From: Acidimicrobiales bacterium
Lineage (GTDB): Bacteria > Actinomycetota > Acidimicrobiia > Acidimicrobiales > Iamiaceae
NCBI GenBank assembly: GCA_012513855.1
Contig: JAAZBK010000305.1
Coordinates: 1 to 37,755, forward strand
Reading direction: 5' to 3'
DNA length: 37,755 bases
In this document: in pieces, positions 17,880 through 27,490 of the stretch
Layout: the number at the start of each line of letters is the position of its first letter
How positions within the stretch are numbered: the stretch's first letter is position 1
The notes under the pieces: generated by a model
What the model saw: the letters and a program-made list of their open reading frames with translations, nothing else
What the model was told of the DNA's origin: nothing
The model's database searches: none
Translations under genes and position numbers: made by a program

Positions 17880-20138
17880 TCAAACAGCGATCACGAAGAT
17901 GGCGGCCAGGATGGCCGCACCCAGGAACAGGTATGCGCCGTAGGTCTGGACCTTGCCGGTCTGGGCCTTGCGCAGGATCTCACCGGAGCCGTCGGCGGCG
18001 GCACCGGAAGCGTTGACCGCACCGTCGACCACGCCCTGGTCGATGTAGCGGTACACGAACTCACCGGACTTGCGGACCGACGTCCCGACCAGGTTGACCA
18101 CCCCGTCGATGACGTTCTGGTTGGTCCAGTTGGCGGCCTTGGCGATCGGGCCCTTGGTGGCGCCGGCGATCCAGTCGACGTAGAGGACGTCAAGGCCGTA
18201 CTTGTTCTCGAGGATCTTGTAGCCACCGCGGGCGAAGCGGTTGCGATCGGTGAGACCGTGCGGGCCGAGGCCCTTCCAGTACCAGAGGTAGGCCAGGAGG
18301 ACGCCGGTCAGGCCGACCGCGGTGGAGACCACCGCCAGCACCAGGTTGAACTCGGGGTGGGCGAAGCTCTCCAGACCACCGGGGAAGTAGGCGCCGGTGG
18401 GCTCGATGAAGTGCTCGAATCGCAACGTCCAACCGTCGGGCACCCACGACAGCGCGAAGTTGTCGGTCTTGGGGATGTTGGTGAAGCCGGCCAGCACGGC
18501 TCCGGCAGCGAGGATCATGAGCGGAACGGTGATGCGGGGGCCGTTCTCGTGCATGTCGTGGGTGGCCGATGCCCCGCGCCGCTCACCGAAGAACACGTAC
18601 CAGATGGCCCGGGTCATGTAGGCGCCGGTGACGGCGGCGCCCAGGGTGCCCATGATCAGCATGAGCGGGTAGCCACCGTCGCCGCCGAGCTGTTGGGCAC
18701 CGGCGAGGATCTCGTCCTTGGACCAGAAGCCGGCCAGCGGAGGCACCGCCACCAGGGCACCGGTTCCCAGCATGAAGGTCCAGAACGTCTTGGGCATCAC
18801 CTTGCGGAGGCCACCCATGTCCTCCTTCATGTCGAAGGAGTGGATATGGTGGGCCAGCGACCCGGCTCCCAGGAACAGGCAGGCCTTGAACAGGGCGTGG
18901 GTGAAGAGGTGGAAGATGCCGGCGGTCCAGGCACCGACGCCGAGGGCCATCACCATGTAGCCGAGCTGGCTCACGGTGGAGTAGGCGAGCACCTTCTTGA
19001 TGTCGTTCTGGACGAAGGCGAGCAAGCCACCGAAGAGCAGGGTGACCGCACCGACCACGGCCATCACGTTGATGTTGGAGGTGCCGATCGACAGGCCGTT
19101 GAAGAACACGCCGTAGAGGCGGGCGATCATGTAGATGCCCGCCACCACCATGGTGGCGGCGTGGATGAGGGCCGAGACCGGCGTGGGACCGGCCATGGCG
19201 TCGGGCAGCCAGGTGTGGAGGATGAACTGACCGGACTTCGACATCACCGCTGTCATCAGCGACAGCGACCCCACCAGCAGCAGGAAGTGTCGGATCTCAC
19301 CGGCGTTGGCCAGCTCGTTGATCTGGATGATGTCGAAGGTGCGGCCGGCGGCGAAGAACAGGACGATCATCCCGCACAGGAGGCCGATGTCGCCCACGCG
19401 GTTGACGAGGAAGGCCTTGAGGGCGGCGTCGGAGTTGGGCTTCTCCTCCCACCAGTGACCGATCAGCGCGAACGAGCACAGGCCCACCAGCTCCCAGCCC
19501 ACGATCATCTGGAGGGTGCTCGACGACACCACGTAGAAGAGCATCGACGCCGTAAACAGGCTGAGGAAGGCGAAGTAGTGGGTGTAGCGGCGATCGCCGG
19601 CCACGTAGTCGGTGGAGAACACGTGGACCAGCAGCGAGATGAGCGTGACCACCACCAGCATCAGCGTGCTGAGGCCGTCGATCATGGTTCCGACCTTGAC
19701 CTGCATGGTCCCGTTGTCGAACCAGGTGATGTCGCGCACCACCGGCGGCGTCTCGTGGTGCTCCTCGCCCTCAGCGGCGGCCGGGGCGGAAGCGCTGCCC
19801 GGAGCGGCCGCGGCGAACGACACGGAGTCCTCGAACGCAGTGGCGGCGTGGCCCTCGTCTTCGGCGGCGGGCTCTTCGCCATGCTCGTCGGCCGGGGCCT
19901 CTTCGCCGTGTTCGTCACCTTCGACCACGTGCTCGGTGCCGGTGTCGTGGTGGACCACCGGAGGGTTGTTGACCCGGCCGATCCAGCCGGCGGCGACGCC
20001 GAGCGACATCACGAAGATGATCGCCACCGAGGCGATTCCGATCTCCGAGCCACCGCGCGGCAGCTTCTTGCCCACGGCCAGGATGGCCACGAACGAGATC
20101 GCAGGGATCAGGGGGATGAGCCAGGCGTGACTCAGCAT
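17880..20138 (-). CDS. nuoL: NADH-quinone oxidoreductase subunit L, with an acidic/His-rich insertion
   Basis: SKSGQFILHTWLPDAMAGPTPVSALIHAATMVVAGIYMIARL; LAYSTVSQLGYMVMALG; GWELVGLCSFALIGHW. Confidence 0.96.
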   Translation of the reverse strand: MLSHAWLIPLIPAISFVAILAVGKKLPRGGSEIGIASVAIIFVMSLGVAAGWIGRVNNPPVVHHDTGTEHVVEGDEHGEEAPADEHGEEPAAEDEGHAATAFEDSVSFAAAAPGSASAPAAAEGEEHHETPPVVRDITWFDNGTMQVKVGTMIDGLSTLMLVVVTLISLLVHVFSTDYVAGDRRYTHYFAFLSLFTASMLFYVVSSSTLQMIVGWELVGLCSFALIGHWWEEKPNSDAALKAFLVNRVGDIGLLCGMIVLFFAAGRTFDIIQINELANAGEIRHFLLLVGSLSLMTAVMSKSGQFILHTWLPDAMAGPTPVSALIHAATMVVAGIYMIARLYGVFFNGLSIGTSNINVMAVVGAVTLLFGGLLAFVQNDIKKVLAYSTVSQLGYMVMALGVGAWTAGIFHLFTHALFKACLFLGAGSLAHHIHSFDMKEDMGGLRKVMPKTFWTFMLGTGALVAVPPLAGFWSKDEILAGAQQLGGDGGYPLMLIMGTLGAAVTGAYMTRAIWYVFFGERRGASATHDMHENGPRITVPLMILAAGAVLAGFTNIPKTDNFALSWVPDGWTLRFEHFIEPTGAYFPGGLESFAHPEFNLVLAVVSTAVGLTGVLLAYLWYWKGLGPHGLTDRNRFARGGYKILENKYGLDVLYVDWIAGATKGPIAKAANWTNQNVIDGVVNLVGTSVRKSGEFVYRYIDQGVVDGAVNASGAAADGSGEILRKAQTGKVQTYGAYLFLGAAILAAIFVIAV

Positions 20139-20285
20139 GGCGGAACCATCCCGAGCGGGTCGACATAGTTCCGGTCGCCCGATCCGGAGCAGGCCGAAAC
20201 CATGACACCAAGGTCAGGATCGGCCGCCAGGCCAGCAGGCGAAGAGGCCTGCGGAAGGTCCGGCAGGTGAACTGTGCTCACGTCG

Positions 20286-20585
20286 TCAGCCCTTCATGAG
20301 GTCGACTTCGTCGATGTCGACCGTGCGGTAGTTGCGGAAGATCGCCAGGACGATGGCGAGGCCGACACCGACCTCGGCCGCGGCCACTGCGATCACGAAA
20401 AGAGCGAACACCTGACCCGAGATGGAGTCGTTCATGGCGCTGAACGCCACCAGGTTGATGTTGACCGAGTTGAGGATCAGCTCGATCGACATCAGCACCA
20501 ACACGCCGTTGCGACGGGAGATGACCCCGTAGACGCCGGTGCAGAAGAGGATCGCGGCGAGGATCAGGAACTGGTTCAGCAGCAC
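20286..20585 (-). CDS. nuoK: NADH-quinone oxidoreductase subunit K
   Basis: [52 protein letters not shown]. Confidence 0.96.
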   Translation of the reverse strand: MLLNQFLILAAILFCTGVYGVISRRNGVLVLMSIELILNSVNINLVAFSAMNDSISGQVFALFVIAVAAAEVGVGLAIVLAIFRNYRTVDIDEVDLMKG

Positions 20586-20590
20586 GTCGC

Positions 20591-21136
20591 TCAGTCCTTC
20601 CTTGCGATCACGATGGCGCCGATGAGCGCTGAGAGCAGGAGCACCGAGATGACCTCGAACGGGACGAGGTAGGTGCTGAAGATCGCGTCGGACAGCACGC
20701 GGGTGTCGGTGGGCATCAGGTCGGCGGGCAGCTTGTCCTCGCCGAAGCCGTCGACGAGCGTGAAGACGAGCACCGCCAGCATGACCACCGAGGTGAGGGC
20801 GCCCACCTTCCAGTTGTCGCGGGTGAACTTCTCTGTGCCCTGCATCGGCGCCCGGGTGAGCATGATGCCGAACAGGAACAGGACCACGATGGCACCGATG
20901 TAGACCATGACCTGGGTGACGGCCACGAACTCGGCGCCGAGCAGGATGAACTGGGCCGCGGCGCCGGCCAGCACCATCACCAGGAATGCGGCGGCGTGGA
21001 CCACGTTCGACGTGGTCACCACCCGGATGGCCGAGAAGATCATGATGGCGGCGATGATGCCGAAGGCAACGTTTTGGGCCACCAGGACGTCGGCGTCGGC
21101 GTTTCTGGCCACCTCCGCCAGGATCGTGAACCCCAT
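20591..21136 (-). CDS. nuoJ: NADH-quinone oxidoreductase subunit J
   Basis: [54 protein letters not shown]-type sequence; ATGA overlap with nuoI. Confidence 0.95.
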   Translation of the reverse strand: MGFTILAEVARNADADVLVAQNVAFGIIAAIMIFSAIRVVTTSNVVHAAAFLVMVLAGAAAQFILLGAEFVAVTQVMVYIGAIVVLFLFGIMLTRAPMQGTEKFTRDNWKVGALTSVVMLAVLVFTLVDGFGEDKLPADLMPTDTRVLSDAIFSTYLVPFEVISVLLLSALIGAIVIARKD

Positions 21137-21699
21137 CAGCGAGGCACCTTCTTGACCTTGGCCTCGGAACCGGCCTCGTAGGGCTCGAACTCGGGCACGG
21201 TCTCCATCCACTCGCCCAGGCGGGTCTTGTCGTGGATCAGGTCGGCGATGCGGGGCTCGGAGTACTCGAACTCGGGGCTCCAGAAGATGGCCTCGAAGGG
21301 GCAGACCTCGACGCAGATGCCGCAGTACATGCAGAGCGCGTAGTCGATGTCGAAGCGGTCGATCGCCGAGACGGTCCGCTCCTTGCCGCCGGGGCGACGG
21401 GGCGGGGCCTTGACCTTGTGGGCCTCGATGTAGATGCACCAGTCGGGGCAGCTGCGCACGCACAGCATGCAGGCGGTGCAGTTCTCCTCCTGGAGCGCGA
21501 TGACGCCACGGGCCCGGGTGGGGGGCGTCTCCTTCTCGTGGGGGTACTGCACCGTGGCCGCGCCCTTGGCGGGCGAGGGCGGCTGGGTGAAGCGCTTCAT
21601 GCCCTCACCGGGCCACAGGGTCTGGGTCAGCTCCTTGAAGGTGACGCCCATGCCCTGGATGACGCCGGGCAGCTTCGAGATCTTGTCTTCACGAGCCAT
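21136..21699 (-). CDS. nuoI: NADH-quinone oxidoreductase subunit I (2x[4Fe-4S])
   Basis: [12 protein letters not shown] and [16 protein letters not shown] ferredoxin motifs. Confidence 0.96.
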   Translation of the reverse strand: MAREDKISKLPGVIQGMGVTFKELTQTLWPGEGMKRFTQPPSPAKGAATVQYPHEKETPPTRARGVIALQEENCTACMLCVRSCPDWCIYIEAHKVKAPPRRPGGKERTVSAIDRFDIDYALCMYCGICVEVCPFEAIFWSPEFEYSEPRIADLIHDKTRLGEWMETVPEFEPYEAGSEAKVKKVPR

Positions 21700-22745
21700 C
21701 AGAACGCGACCTTCAAGATGGTGGTGGCGAGGATGTTGACCAGGGACAGGGGGATGAGGACGGTCCAGGCCAACTTCTGGAGCTGGTCCTCTCGGAATCG
21801 GGGCATGGTGAACCGGATGAAGAAGATGAAGCCACCCACCAGGGTCATCTTCGCCATGAGGATCAGCGGGCCGAGCAGGTTGAAGATGTTGTTGTTCAGG
21901 TCGGCCCAGGCCGCCGGCACCGCCCACCCGCCCATGAAGAGCGTGGCGGCGATGGCACCGAACGCACCGACGGCGGCGAACTCGCCGATGAAGAACAGCA
22001 GGAAGCGGATGCCCGAGTACTCGGTGAGGTAGCCGGTGACCAGCTCGGATTCGGCGATCGGCATGTCGAAGGGCGTCTGGGCCAGCTCGGCCTGCACCGC
22101 GATCATGAAGATCACGAACCCCAGGAACTGGGTGATGAAGTACGGGCTGCCGATCCCGTCGAACCCGAAGATCTCACCGTTGGCCTGGGCGGCGACGATG
22201 CCGCTCATGTTCATGGTTCCGGCCTGGATGACCACGCCCACCACGGCGAGGATCAGCGGAAGCTCGTAGGCGATGAGCTGGCCGGCGGCGCGGAGGCCAC
22301 CCATGAGGGAGAACTTGTTGGCCGATGCCCAGCCGGCGGCGAGCACGCCGAGGGTGCTGATCGACGACACCGCCAGGGCGAAGAAGATGCCCGTGTCGTG
22401 GTTGGCGAAGATCATGTCGGGGCCGAACGGCACCACGATGTAGGTGAGCAGAACCGTGCTCACCACCAGGTAGGGCGCGATCTTGAAGAGGAGGCGGTCG
22501 GCCTTCTCCGGGATGATGTCTTCCTTCTGGATCCACTTGCCGACCTCGGCGAGCAGCTGCATCGAGCCGAAGGGGCCGGCCTCCATGGGTCCAAGACGGC
22601 TCTGCATGAAGCTCACCATCTTGAACAGGAAGAGGTAGACGAACGTACCGGCAGGCAGCAGAACGGCCAGCAGGATGCCGAGCGACCGGAGGATCGACTG
22701 CTGCCAGTAGGCCAGCTCGAGCCCGAGCACGAGGGAGGAGGTCAC
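21699..22745 (-). CDS. nuoH: NADH-quinone oxidoreductase subunit H
   Basis: FMQSRLGPMEAGPFGSMQLLAEVGKWIQKEDIIPEKAD; QTPFDMPIAESELVTGYLTEYSGIRF. Confidence 0.96.
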   Translation of the reverse strand: MTSSLVLGLELAYWQQSILRSLGILLAVLLPAGTFVYLFLFKMVSFMQSRLGPMEAGPFGSMQLLAEVGKWIQKEDIIPEKADRLLFKIAPYLVVSTVLLTYIVVPFGPDMIFANHDTGIFFALAVSSISTLGVLAAGWASANKFSLMGGLRAAGQLIAYELPLILAVVGVVIQAGTMNMSGIVAAQANGEIFGFDGIGSPYFITQFLGFVIFMIAVQAELAQTPFDMPIAESELVTGYLTEYSGIRFLLFFIGEFAAVGAFGAIAATLFMGGWAVPAAWADLNNNIFNLLGPLILMAKMTLVGGFIFFIRFTMPRFREDQLQKLAWTVLIPLSLVNILATTILKVAF

Positions 22746-22947
22746 GAGAGGACCTCGCTGGAGGCGGCAGCAAACCGGAGTGACGGCGAGGATTCGAGGC
22801 CCGGCGCAGCCGCTGGGGGCACGGGGGCGGAGCCCCCGACAAGCGCGCCGCAGGCGGCTCCGCCGCCGAGGACGCTGAGCGCGGCCGCAGGCCGCTCGTC
22901 AGAACTCGACGGAACGGAGTGAGCGAAGCGAACGAGTGAGGGAGAAA

Positions 22948-24123
22948 TCACCGGTCGATGTCTCCGAGGATGAAGTAGAGCGAGGCGAGGATGGTGATGA
23001 CGTCGGGGACGTAGACGCCACGGCACACCCAAGGCACCACCGACACGTTGTTGAACGATGCGGTGCGGATCTTCACGCGGAAGGGTCCGAGCCCGCCCTG
23101 GGAGACGACGTAGTAGCCCATCTCTCCGAGCGGGTTCTCGGTGGCCACCCAGGCCTCGCCCTCGGGCACCTTGATGATGCGGGGCACCTTGGCCATGTAG
23201 GGGCCGGCCGGCAGTCCGTCGAGCAGCTGGTCGACGATCCTGGTCGACTCGCGGATCTCCTGGAGGCGGACCCAGAAGCGGGCGAAGGAGTCGCCGTCGG
23301 GGTGGGTGATGACGTTCCAGTCGACCTCGTTCCAGGCCAGGCCCACCGGCTCGTCGCGGCGGAGGTCCCAGTCGACGCCGCTGGCGCGGAGGTTCGCACC
23401 GGTGAGGCCGAACTGCATGGCGACCTCGGCCGGGATGACCCCGATGCCGCGGGTGCGGGCCTCGAAGATCTCGTTGCCCTCGACCAGGATCTCCATCTCG
23501 TCGCAGAAGTCGCGGATGCGCTCCATGGCGGCCTTGGTGTCGGCGATCCAGCCCTTGGGCAGGTCGTCCTTGAGGCCGCCGATGCGGTCGAAGTTGGGGT
23601 GGAAGCGGCCACCGGTGGCCGCCTCGATCTGGTTGAGCACGAACTCGCGGTCGCGGAAGGCGTAGAAGGCGGCCGTCATGGCGCCGATGTGCAGGGCCAT
23701 GTCGCCCACGAAGAGCGAGATGTTGGCGATGCGGGAGAGCTCGAAGAGGGCGGTGCGGATCCACTGGGCCCGCGGCGGCGCCTCGATCTCCATGAGCCGT
23801 TCGGCGGCCAGGATGAACGGCACCTCGTTGGCGAAGCTCCCCAGCCAGTCGATCCGGTTGATGAGGGTGGTGACCTGCGGATAGGTCCGCACCTCGGTGA
23901 GCTTCTCGTAGCCACGGTGCATGTAGCCCATGACCGGCTCGCACGACAGGACCTGCTCGCCGTCGAGCTTCACCACGATGCGCAGCGTGCCGTGGGTGGC
24001 CGGGTGCTGGGGTCCCATGTTGAGGGTCATGCCCTCGTCGGTCTCGAACTCGAGGTTGACGCGGCCGTCGGCGGCCTGCGCGTTGGCGTAGGCGAGCCTC
24101 TGGCGATCGGTGATGGCAGCCAT
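22948..24123 (-). CDS. nuoD: NADH-quinone oxidoreductase subunit D
   Basis: TLNMGPQHPATHGTLRIVVKLDGEQVLSCEPVMGYMHRGYEKLTE...; ends ITILASLYFILGDIDR. Confidence 0.96.
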   Translation of the reverse strand: MAAITDRQRLAYANAQAADGRVNLEFETDEGMTLNMGPQHPATHGTLRIVVKLDGEQVLSCEPVMGYMHRGYEKLTEVRTYPQVTTLINRIDWLGSFANEVPFILAAERLMEIEAPPRAQWIRTALFELSRIANISLFVGDMALHIGAMTAAFYAFRDREFVLNQIEAATGGRFHPNFDRIGGLKDDLPKGWIADTKAAMERIRDFCDEMEILVEGNEIFEARTRGIGVIPAEVAMQFGLTGANLRASGVDWDLRRDEPVGLAWNEVDWNVITHPDGDSFARFWVRLQEIRESTRIVDQLLDGLPAGPYMAKVPRIIKVPEGEAWVATENPLGEMGYYVVSQGGLGPFRVKIRTASFNNVSVVPWVCRGVYVPDVITILASLYFILGDIDR

Positions 24124-24125
24124 GG

Positions 24126-24803
24126 CTAGCCCTCCTCTCCCTCTTCGCTCTCGTCGCCCGGCATCGGTTCGATGTCGACGATGCCCGGCCAAGGCTTCAC
24201 GTGGCGGGCCAGCAGCGGGAAGTCCTTGCGGAGCGGGTGTCCCTCGAACTCTCCGGGAAGATAGATGTTGACCAGGTGCGGATGCCCGACGAAGTCGATG
24301 CCGAACATCTCGCGGGTCTCGCGCTCGTGCCAGTTGGCTCCGGCGAAGACCGGGATCCAGGTGGGGAGGCTGAAGTCGTCCTCGGGCACGTCGACCTTGA
24401 GGGTCACGCCCATCTTGCGGGTCTGGGAGTGGGCCCGGGCGAACACCTGGAACCGGGTGTCTCCACCTGCGTAGCCGGTGACGATCTCGGCCGGCTCGGT
24501 CTCGACCACCTCGTCGGTGGGCGAATCCTCGCTCTTGCCCCAGGGGCTGGGCAGCCAGTCGATGGCCGAGACGAACTCGAACATCTTGAAGCCGGCGCCG
24601 TCGCGCAGTGCGAACCCGGCCTGCTGCCAGGCGTCCTTGGTGACCCGGACCCATAGGTCCTGACCAGGCACGATGTGGGTGCCGACGATGGCGTCGCCCA
24701 GGTCTTCGCGGAGCTCCGCCAGGACCTCCTCGCGCACCTCGTCGGTGACCGGGGCTTCTGCTTCTTCGGTGGCCGGGGCTTCAGGAGACGACAATTGGCT
24801 CAC
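24126..24803 (-). CDS. nuoC: NADH-quinone oxidoreductase subunit C
   Basis: [52 protein letters not shown] start overlapping nuoB by 23 bp. Confidence 0.94.
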   Translation of the reverse strand: MSQLSSPEAPATEEAEAPVTDEVREEVLAELREDLGDAIVGTHIVPGQDLWVRVTKDAWQQAGFALRDGAGFKMFEFVSAIDWLPSPWGKSEDSPTDEVVETEPAEIVTGYAGGDTRFQVFARAHSQTRKMGVTLKVDVPEDDFSLPTWIPVFAGANWHERETREMFGIDFVGHPHLVNIYLPGEFEGHPLRKDFPLLARHVKPWPGIVDIEPMPGDESEEGEEG

Positions 24804-25281
24804 CCCTCCAGCGCTCGGCCATGTCTTCCTTGCCGATGCGCTCCTGGAGCAGCACGATGCCCTCCAGCAGGGCCTCGGGCCGGGGCGGGCAACCGGGCAC
24901 GTAGACGTCGACGGGCACGATCTGGTCGACGCCCTTGGTGACCGAATAGCTGTCCCAGTACGGACCACCGCAGTTGGCGCAGGAGCCCATGGAGATCACG
25001 TACTTGGGATCGGGCATCTGGTCGTAGAGCCGGCGGATCGACGGGACCATCTTGTCGGTGACGGTGCCCGAGAAGCAGACGAGGTCGGCCTGGCGTGGGC
25101 TGGCCGGCAACGGGATGACGCCCAGGCGCATGACGTCGTAGCGGGGCGACCCCAGGGCCGCGCCCATCTCGATGGCACAGCAGGCCAGGCCCCACTGGAA
25201 GATCCAGATGGAGTACTTGCGCGACGTGTTGAGCAACGACGTCAACGGCTTGGGGAGCTTGCCGCTCTCTACGAGGCCCAT
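24781..25281 (-). CDS. nuoB: NADH-quinone oxidoreductase subunit B
   Basis: [38 protein letters not shown]. Confidence 0.96.
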   Translation of the reverse strand: MGLVESGKLPKPLTSLLNTSRKYSIWIFQWGLACCAIEMGAALGSPRYDVMRLGVIPLPASPRQADLVCFSGTVTDKMVPSIRRLYDQMPDPKYVISMGSCANCGGPYWDSYSVTKGVDQIVPVDVYVPGCPPRPEALLEGIVLLQERIGKEDMAERWRGEPIVVS

Positions 25282-25323
25282 TTCAGCGCCTTCCAGATGG
25301 GACGGTTGCGGGGATCGGGGCTG

Positions 25324-25689
25324 CTACAGCCACTGCAGCACCTTCTTGCGCCAGGCGTAGAGGAGGCCGAGGGCCAAGATGACGATGAACACCGACATCT
25401 CGATGGCGCCGAACCAGCCGTAGGTCTCGAGTTGGATGGCCCACGGGAAGATGAACACCGCCTCGACGTCGAAGAGGACGAAGAGGAGGGCGAACACGTA
25501 GTACCGCACGGGGGTCTGGTCCCACGCCGTGCCCACGGCGTCGACGCCGCTCTCGTAGGTGAGGTACTTGTCGGCCTGCGGACGGACCGGCCGGATCAAC
25601 TTCCCGAGGGCGAGCACGACGAGCAGGAGCCCGATGGCCACAGCGGCGAAGATGGCGACCGTCAGGTAGTCGCGGAGGAACTCTGACAC
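25324..25689 (-). CDS. nuoA: NADH-quinone oxidoreductase subunit A
   Basis: YESGVDAVGTAWDQTPVRYYVFALLFVLFDVEAVFIFPWA. Confidence 0.96.
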   Translation of the reverse strand: MSEFLRDYLTVAIFAAVAIGLLLVVLALGKLIRPVRPQADKYLTYESGVDAVGTAWDQTPVRYYVFALLFVLFDVEAVFIFPWAIQLETYGWFGAIEMSVFIVILALGLLYAWRKKVLQWL

Positions 25690-25765
25690 GATTTGGAACC
25701 TTAGTGATGCTGCTCACGAGCGGCCAAAGGAGCGGCACCCGGAGCCGAGCCACCTACGTTTCCGG

Positions 25766-27490
25766 TTGGTGACCACCGTTCGGACCACAGACCCTTCGAG
25801 CCCGAGCGAACCTCGATCCGTCAGGAGCACCTCCTACCCCATGTCCCGGTCCGGCCAGGTGCGACGACGCTCAGAACTGGGGTGCTGGGCGTTCCTCGTG
25901 GCGCTCCTGGCGCTGGCCGCCGGGGTGTGGGCGTTCGCCACGCCGCTGTTCACCGGACCCGACGAGGTGTCCCAGGCACGGCGGGCCGTGGCGGTGGTGC
26001 GGGGCGAGTTCACCGGCCGCCAGGAGAGGCCCGGGCCTCCCCTGTTGCTCACGGTCGACGTGCCGCCGATGTACGGGGAGCCAGCCGAGCAGAACTTCCT
26101 CTGCCACGTCGGTCCGCTGCTCGACGGCGCCCCCCAGGACGCGATGGCCCTGCCCTCTCCGCCGTGTCCCGATCTGGCGTCCGAGGCCACCGCCGGCGGG
26201 CCGGCCACCGTCGAGGCAGAGACCGTCCAGTACAGGGGGCAGCCCTTCTTCTACGCGCTGGTGGGGCTGCCGACCCTGCTCGATGAGCACGTCGCCGGGG
26301 CACGCGCCATGCGGATGGTGGGCGTCGTGGCCACCGCGGCGCTACTGGCCTCGGCGTTCCGCACCGTGGCCACGTCGCAACGCCGACGGCTGGCGACGGT
26401 GGGCCTGCTCGCCTGCGTGACGCCAGGGGTCCTCTACCTGGCCGGATCCACCAACCCCAGTGCTGTCGAGATCGCCGCGGCCCTCAGCGCGTGGACCGCG
26501 GTGGCGGTCCTCGCCACCGCCGACGAGGCGACCTTGGACGGTCCGCTCACCGGCCGGCTGGTGCGGCGGCTGGGCAGCGCGCTGGTGGTGCTGGCCCTCT
26601 GCCGGGGCCTGGGTCCCGCGTTCGCGGTGGCGGTGCTGGCCATCGGCACGGTCGCCGCCGGGCCCGGCCGGGCCCGGGTGCTGGCGGCGCGACGCGACGT
26701 GCGGGTCTGGGGGACAGCACTGGCGGCGGCGATCGCGGTGTCGGGCGCCTGGCTGGCCCACATCGCCCGGGAGTTCCCGCTGCCGGATCGTGCCGGCTCG
26801 GGTTTCGCCACCGCGCTCGGCTGGCTGCCCTGGTACCTGCACCAGAGCGTCGGCGTGTTCGGTACCAACGACAGCGGGGTCTCCCCCGTCGCCGCCGGGG
26901 TGTGGTGCGCGGTCGTCGTCCTGGTCATCGCAGTCGGTGTGGTCCTGTTGACGAGGGACCGAACCGACCATCCGCTCCCTTCGGGCGCCACCACCACCGC
27001 CGGCCCCGACCGCACCCGCGTGCGGATGGCGGTCCTGAGCGTGGTCGCCCTGGCCGGTGGCCTGATGATGAACGTGACCGCCGAGGGGTTGAGCCTCCCG
27101 CCCATCGGCTTCTTCTGGCAGGGTCGGTACGCGCTCCCGCTCCTGCTCGGGGGCATCGTGCTCGCCACCGTCTCCGCTCCCCCCGCCGGGGCATCCGACC
27201 TCAGCGACCCGAAGGCGGACAGGACCCCCCGGATCTCCTGGTCCGGCGAGCAACAGCTGGCCACCGTCGGAGCGGTGTTCGCTGCCGCGATCCTGATCGT
27301 CGTCCACCTCCACGGCCTGTGGGTCGTCACCGCCCACCACGGCTCCCCCGCCGGATCCGGGCGTTGGGTTGCGGCGGTGCTCTACGCCATCGCCCTCGCA
27401 GGTCTGGGTGCCATCTCCCTCGTGCCGGCCCCGCCCTCACCGCCGGAAGACGGAGATCGCCGCCCCGGAGGATCCGCCGCGCGAGCATGA
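25766..27490 (+). CDS. Multi-pass membrane protein, DUF2142-like
   Basis: Multiple TM segments, PLFTGPDEVSQARRA, QPFFYALVGLP, GSTNPSAVEIAAALSAWTAV; GTG start, alternative start at MSRSGQV. Confidence 0.7.
   Translation: MVTTVRTTDPSSPSEPRSVRSTSYPMSRSGQVRRRSELGCWAFLVALLALAAGVWAFATPLFTGPDEVSQARRAVAVVRGEFTGRQERPGPPLLLTVDVPPMYGEPAEQNFLCHVGPLLDGAPQDAMALPSPPCPDLASEATAGGPATVEAETVQYRGQPFFYALVGLPTLLDEHVAGARAMRMVGVVATAALLASAFRTVATSQRRRLATVGLLACVTPGVLYLAGSTNPSAVEIAAALSAWTAVAVLATADEATLDGPLTGRLVRRLGSALVVLALCRGLGPAFAVAVLAIGTVAAGPGRARVLAARRDVRVWGTALAAAIAVSGAWLAHIAREFPLPDRAGSGFATALGWLPWYLHQSVGVFGTNDSGVSPVAAGVWCAVVVLVIAVGVVLLTRDRTDHPLPSGATTTAGPDRTRVRMAVLSVVALAGGLMMNVTAEGLSLPPIGFFWQGRYALPLLLGGIVLATVSAPPAGASDLSDPKADRTPRISWSGEQQLATVGAVFAAAILIVVHLHGLWVVTAHHGSPAGSGRWVAAVLYAIALAGLGAISLVPAPPSPPEDGDRRPGGSAARA

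Noticed and set aside
17736-20168. 810-aa plus-strand ORF
   Set aside because: Antisense to nuoL; composition artefact of GC-rich coding DNA
20139-20285. 147-bp gap between nuoK and nuoL as a missing gene
   Set aside because: No open frame of convincing length or motif; treated as ordinary spacer
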